17,743 nt of DNA, taken from the NCBI GenBank assembly GCA_021734045.1, contig JAIPJR010000060.1, forward strand, positions 1-17,743. The letters are read 5' to 3'. Below are positions 15,670 through 17,743 of this stretch, in pieces (within the stretch, counting starts at the first letter, position 1; each line of letters begins with the position of its first letter). A program made the position numbers and the translations under genes. Under the pieces are notes generated by a model that saw nothing but the letters and a program-made list of their open reading frames with translations, did not search any database and was not told where the DNA came from. The DNA comes from Fidelibacterota bacterium. Lineage in GTDB: Bacteria > Fidelibacterota > UBA8477.

Positions 15670-16740
15670 CTACAACACCTTGATTTCCGGGCATTCGCCG
15701 GTCAAAGGTATGAAGGTACCAACCATGGCTGCCGTAATACCGGCCTTTTTTAGCGCTGAGAGGCAACTGACGGCCCTTTCTTCCGGCAGGCAGATAAGCA
15801 GTCCACCGGAAGTCTGGGGATCGAACAGGAGCCAATTTTCAGGAGCATCGAGCCGCGAAGTGAGTGTGACCCGGGGGTGATAAAATTCCCGGTTTGTTTT
15901 GGTTCCACCGGGTAAAATGCCTTGTTTGGCAAAAACTACCGCACCGGGCAGAAGGGGCAATTCTTCCAACTGTAATTCCAAACTAACACCACTGGCATCA
16001 CAGATTTCCAGCGCATGACCAACCAGGCCGAAGCCGGTCACATCGGTGAGCGCATGGCAATCTGAGGCGACGGCAATCTCACTGGCTTCCCGGTTCAGCA
16101 TAATCATCGTTTCAATCATCTGATCCGTTTCGGAAGTTGATGCAAGTTTGCGTTTTACAGCTGTTCCAAGGATTCCGGTGCCAAGCGGTTTGGTAAGTAT
16201 CAATCGATCGCCGGCTCTGGCCCCTTTGTTGGTCTTCAAGTGCTCAGGATGCACTGTTCCGGTCACACTTAGGCCATATTTCACTTCGTCATCTTTTATA
16301 GAATGGCCACCCACCAGCAACGCTCCGGCTTCCTCGATCTTGGAGAGTCCACCCAGTAGGATGTCTTTGAGAACCTGCTTATCCATGGTCTCAATGGGAA
16401 AGCCAACGATATTCATGGCGGTGAGCGGCGTACCACCCATGGCGTAAATATCGCTGAAAGCGTTGGCGGCGGCTACCTGACCAAAGATGAACGGGTCGTC
16501 CACGATGGGTGTGAAAAAATCCAGCGTCTGGATAATGGCCAAATCGGGCCGCAGTTTATAAACGCCGGCATCGTCGTGAGAGTCAGCACCCACCAATAAA
16601 TTCTCATGCTGCGGCAAGCGTAAACCACACAAAATGTCGTCCAGGTCCCCCGGACCGATTTTACCCGCTCACCCGGCGGCTTTCACCCGGGCTGTCAGAT
16701 GGATGGGCTGCTGATTTTGCTGCTCAGTCGGTGTGCTCAT
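15670..16740 (-). CDS. selD: Selenide, water dikinase, a selenocysteine-containing protein
   Basis: SelD makes selenophosphate, the selenium donor for selenocysteine, from selenide and ATP. Frame 15670-16632 alone gives an N-terminally truncated protein. Reading upstream, the same frame continues through one TGA (16671-16669) to ATG 16740, giving 356 aa with Sec at position 24 in KAAGUAGKIGPGDL. E. coli SelD has catalytic Cys17 and Lys20; here U24 and K27 keep the same spacing. Further motifs: SHDDAGVYKL, QTLDFFTPIVDDPFIFGQVAAANAFSDIYAMGG, VGGHSIKD, GDRLILTKPLGTG, ALTDVTGFGLVGHALE and FDPQTSGGLL. A SECIS-like hairpin follows the TGA. No strong Shine-Dalgarno is seen. Presence implies selA, selB and tRNA-Sec elsewhere. 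Confidence 0.95.
16644..16656 (-). promoter_or_regulatory. SECIS-like hairpin in selD
   Basis: Read on the minus strand, GGTCC (16656-16652), loop GGG, GGACC (16648-16644) forms a perfect 5-bp stem starting 12 nt after the TGA at 16671-16669. The apical loop begins 18 nt after the TGA and starts with G. As I remember the bacterial SECIS rules (apical loop about 16-37 nt after UGA, a G in the first two loop positions), it fits. Such hairpins bind SelB to direct selenocysteine insertion. Confidence 0.65.
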
Positions 16741-16887
16741 AGCGTTCGTTAAATTTCCCTTTCATTGAGGGGAAATATATTCATCAAATGAGAGGCTGGG
16801 TGAGATATCTGGGAAATCCGGGTATGCCGGATGAATGGCCCGGAAAAGTTGTTGGCTATTCCAAACGCTCGCGTTTGTGTAATGAGA
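16741..16887. other. Spacer between the toxin-antitoxin-like pair and selD
   Basis: No gene is seen. A short inverted repeat CAAACGC (16862-16868) / GCGTTTG (16871-16877) follows the Doc-like gene stop at 16888, but there is no T-tract on either strand, so it is a poor terminator. The inverted repeat next to selD is listed separately. The selD promoter probably lies here but I cannot place it firmly. Confidence 0.5.
16753..16776 (-). promoter_or_regulatory. Inverted repeat in the selD leader
   Basis: ATTTCCC (16753-16759) / GGGAAAT (16770-16776), a perfect 7-bp inverted repeat with a 10-nt loop, 12 nt upstream of the selD ATG. In the selD mRNA the only purine-rich ribosome-site candidate (AAAGGGAA) would be partly inside the stem. 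It could be an operator or a translational control hairpin; chance is possible in this AT-rich stretch. Confidence 0.35.
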
Positions 16888-17271
16888 TTAGCTGGTAAGA
16901 TTTGCCATGAGCATGGCAACTTTTTGTTCCGTGGTAGATTTCCGGAATTTCAGGGTGCGAATAATCGCCTCAATTTGATCTGCACCCAGCTTCCGACCCA
17001 GCTGCTGGTGAACCCATAGGCTAAGTAACAGCGCAGTACGGTCATTTTGCGAGGCGAATGGCTTGACCTCAATAAGGGTCGTGAAAATTTGCTCCAGGTA
17101 CTTGGTTGGCACATCGCCTGATCGGGATAAATCGGTGGCAATCTGTTCTGAAGAGGGGATTGCTGCTAATTTCCCATAACCGTCCTGGCTTTCAGCCCCA
17201 AAATGGCTGATGAATGACTCGCAGAGGGTCCAATTCATGAGTGAAACCAACAATATGTCGGGTTTATTCAC
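16888..17271 (-). CDS. Doc-like (Fic/Doc fold) protein with a degenerate active site, partner of an AbrB-type antitoxin
   Basis: The 127-aa product has no obvious annotation, but its size and layout match the P1 toxin Doc (126 aa). The segment K70-P-F-A-S-Q-N-D-R78-T-A-L aligns without gaps to the Doc core H66-I-F-N-D-A-N-K-R74-T-A-L: F, N, R, T, A and L are kept, but catalytic His becomes Lys, Asp becomes Ser and Lys becomes Asp. A hydrophobic helix (LLLSLWVHQQLGRKL) follows as in Doc. Doc kinases phosphorylate EF-Tu; this one is predicted to be inactive or changed. The start is GTG 17271 with a strong GAGGAGG ribosome site inside the end of the antitoxin gene, 2 nt after its stop, so translation is coupled. 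Chance similarity is not excluded. Confidence 0.6.
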   Translation of the reverse strand: MNKPDILLVSLMNWTLCESFISHFGAESQDGYGKLAAIPSSEQIATDLSRSGDVPTKYLEQIFTTLIEVKPFASQNDRTALLLSLWVHQQLGRKLGADQIEAIIRTLKFRKSTTEQKVAMLMANLTS

Positions 17272-17273
17272 GA

Positions 17274-17516
17274 TTATTCCTCCTCGAGACGGGCCAAGTA
17301 CTGCTCGTGCTTTTCAATAAATGAACCCAGCTTTTCGACCAGGGTACGACTCAGGACATTCATATCACCTGGAATGGGTTTGATAGTAATCTCACTGTTC
17401 TTCTCATCCACATCCAGCGTCACTTCTGAGCCTTTGTCCAGGTGTAGTGATGTGAGGGTCGATCGGGGAATCACAATCCCCAGAGATGATCCAATTTGTA
17501 TAATTTTACGCTTCAT
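17274..17516 (-). CDS. SpoVT/AbrB (MazE-like) family antitoxin
   Basis: The 80-aa product has an N-terminal swapped-hairpin AbrB DNA-binding domain (about 3-47: KIIQIGSSLGIVIPRSTLTSLHLDKGSEVTLDV, then SEITIKPI) and a helical, charged C-terminal tail (about 55-80) of the kind that binds and blocks a toxin. The IGSSLGIVIPR motif is diagnostic. The ATG is preceded by GGAGG (17525-17521). The gene lies directly before the Doc-like gene, as antitoxins usually do, and likely represses its own promoter through the palindrome just upstream. Confidence 0.88.
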   Translation of the reverse strand: MKRKIIQIGSSLGIVIPRSTLTSLHLDKGSEVTLDVDEKNSEITIKPIPGDMNVLSRTLVEKLGSFIEKHEQYLARLEEE

Positions 17517-17526
17517 TTGACCTCCG

Positions 17527-17539
17527 TATCATTATGATA
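17527..17539. promoter_or_regulatory. Palindromic operator candidate upstream of the antitoxin gene
   Basis: TATCAT-T-ATGATA is a perfect 13-nt palindrome that ends 2 nt before the antitoxin ribosome-binding site. AbrB/MazE-type antitoxins commonly autoregulate by binding palindromes over their promoter. The flanking sequence is AT-rich (ATAATATCATAAT on the minus strand) and could contain the -10 element. Confidence 0.5.
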
Positions 17540-17606
17540 TTATTGTACTGCCTCGAGGGTCGGAGTTACAAATGAATTTGATGGTATATTACTGAATGTG
17601 ATACAG

Positions 17607-17660
17607 TGTCAGCGGGCACTTGAAACTGGGCCACTTGTGGGCACTTCAAAGTGGGCCACC
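17607..17660. repeat. Two tandem 21-nt repeats, probable end of an insertion sequence
   Basis: Copies at 17614-17634 and 17639-17659 (period 25 nt) share the frame GGGCACTT-n-AAA-n-TGGGCCAC and differ only at two positions, G/C and C/G, that change together. The second copy contains a perfect inverted repeat CACTTCAAAGTG. The stretch begins TGTCAGC at 17607. Multiple short repeats at a TG terminus are typical of IS21-family ends, and the truncated minus-strand frame just inside (ending 17674) fits a transposase tail. The family name is inference. Confidence 0.45.
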
Positions 17661-17673
17661 CTTTGAGCGTAGT

Positions 17674-17743
17674 TTAGCTGTCTGATTTCTTCTTCTCCAA
17701 CTTCTTTTCTTCGATATTCATTTCTCCTTTTGTGATGTTTCTA
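17674..17743 (-). CDS. C-terminal tail of a truncated frame, possibly a transposase subunit
   Basis: The frame is open from the window edge to TAA (17676-17674) and reads about 22 residues, very rich in Lys and Glu (KGEMNIEEKKLEKKKSDS at the end). The stop lies 14 nt inside the repeats that look like an insertion sequence end, which is where an IS21-type transposase gene would finish. The frame is too short to identify. An internal ATG at 17721 with AGGAG just upstream could instead start a 15-residue peptide. Confidence 0.3.
   Translation of the reverse strand, partial: RNITKGEMNIEEKKLEKKKSDS

Noticed and set aside
15670-16632. selD as a 320-aa protein starting at TTG 16632
   Set aside because: This lacks the catalytic Sec/Cys and Lys; the frame continues upstream through a single TGA that fits selenocysteine.
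16862-16877. Terminator of the Doc-like gene
   Set aside because: The 7-bp inverted repeat is perfect but leaves a 2-nt loop and no T-tract on either strand.
1-17743. CRISPR array, tRNA or rRNA genes
   Set aside because: No regularly spaced repeat series, no cloverleaf and no rRNA-like segment were seen; the only tandem repeat is the two-copy one at 17614-17659.

Overview
The window is a gene-dense chromosomal segment from a bacterium that most likely belongs to the FCB (Fibrobacterota-Chlorobiota-Bacteroidota) superphylum, perhaps a Marinimicrobia-, Calditrichota- or KSB1-like lineage. The pointers are a secreted protein with a YPNPFNP-type C-terminal sorting/FlgD-like domain, an L17 with a long Lys/Glu/Ala/Pro tail, a bacterial group II geranylgeranylglyceryl phosphate synthase, an S4 C-terminus ending VVELYSK, and the split (alpha/beta) glycine dehydrogenase architecture. 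The phylum is inference; no rRNA gene is present.

Layout. Positions 1-1660 (+) hold the end of the alpha ribosomal operon: the last codons of rpsD, then rpoA and rplQ. Positions 1683-5725 (+) hold a secreted GHL10-family glycosidase-like protein followed by hutU and hutI, the two middle enzymes of histidine degradation. Positions 5753-7842 (+) hold three envelope or secreted proteins: a cohesin-like protein with a sorting domain, a small unknown secreted protein, and a TPR lipoprotein. Position 7839-9476 (-) is a PHP-domain metallohydrolase convergent with the lipoprotein gene. After a 321-bp promoter region, 9798-15637 (+) is one tight run: efp, accB, accC, gcvH, gcvPA, GGGPS and a Xer-type recombinase. 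It joins translation, the start of fatty acid synthesis, glycine cleavage and polyprenyl ether lipid chemistry. Positions 15670-17516 (-) hold selD and an AbrB-type/Doc-like toxin-antitoxin-like pair. The right edge carries tandem 21-nt repeats that look like the end of an insertion sequence.

Main points. (1) selD is a selenoprotein. The reading frame continues upstream through an in-frame TGA inside the catalytic Gly-Sec-x-x-Lys motif to an ATG at 16740, with a SECIS-like hairpin just after the TGA; a standard gene caller would lose the first 36 residues. (2) The 127-aa gene after the AbrB-like antitoxin aligns without gaps to the Doc/Fic core, but its catalytic loop reads KPFASQNDR, so it looks like a Doc fold with a dead or changed active site. 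(3) A perfect intrinsic terminator for the ribosomal operon lies inside the signal-peptide codons of the next gene, so translation there could decide between termination and read-through into hutUI. (4) A second terminator serving the lipoprotein gene lies inside the antisense coding sequence of its convergent neighbour.
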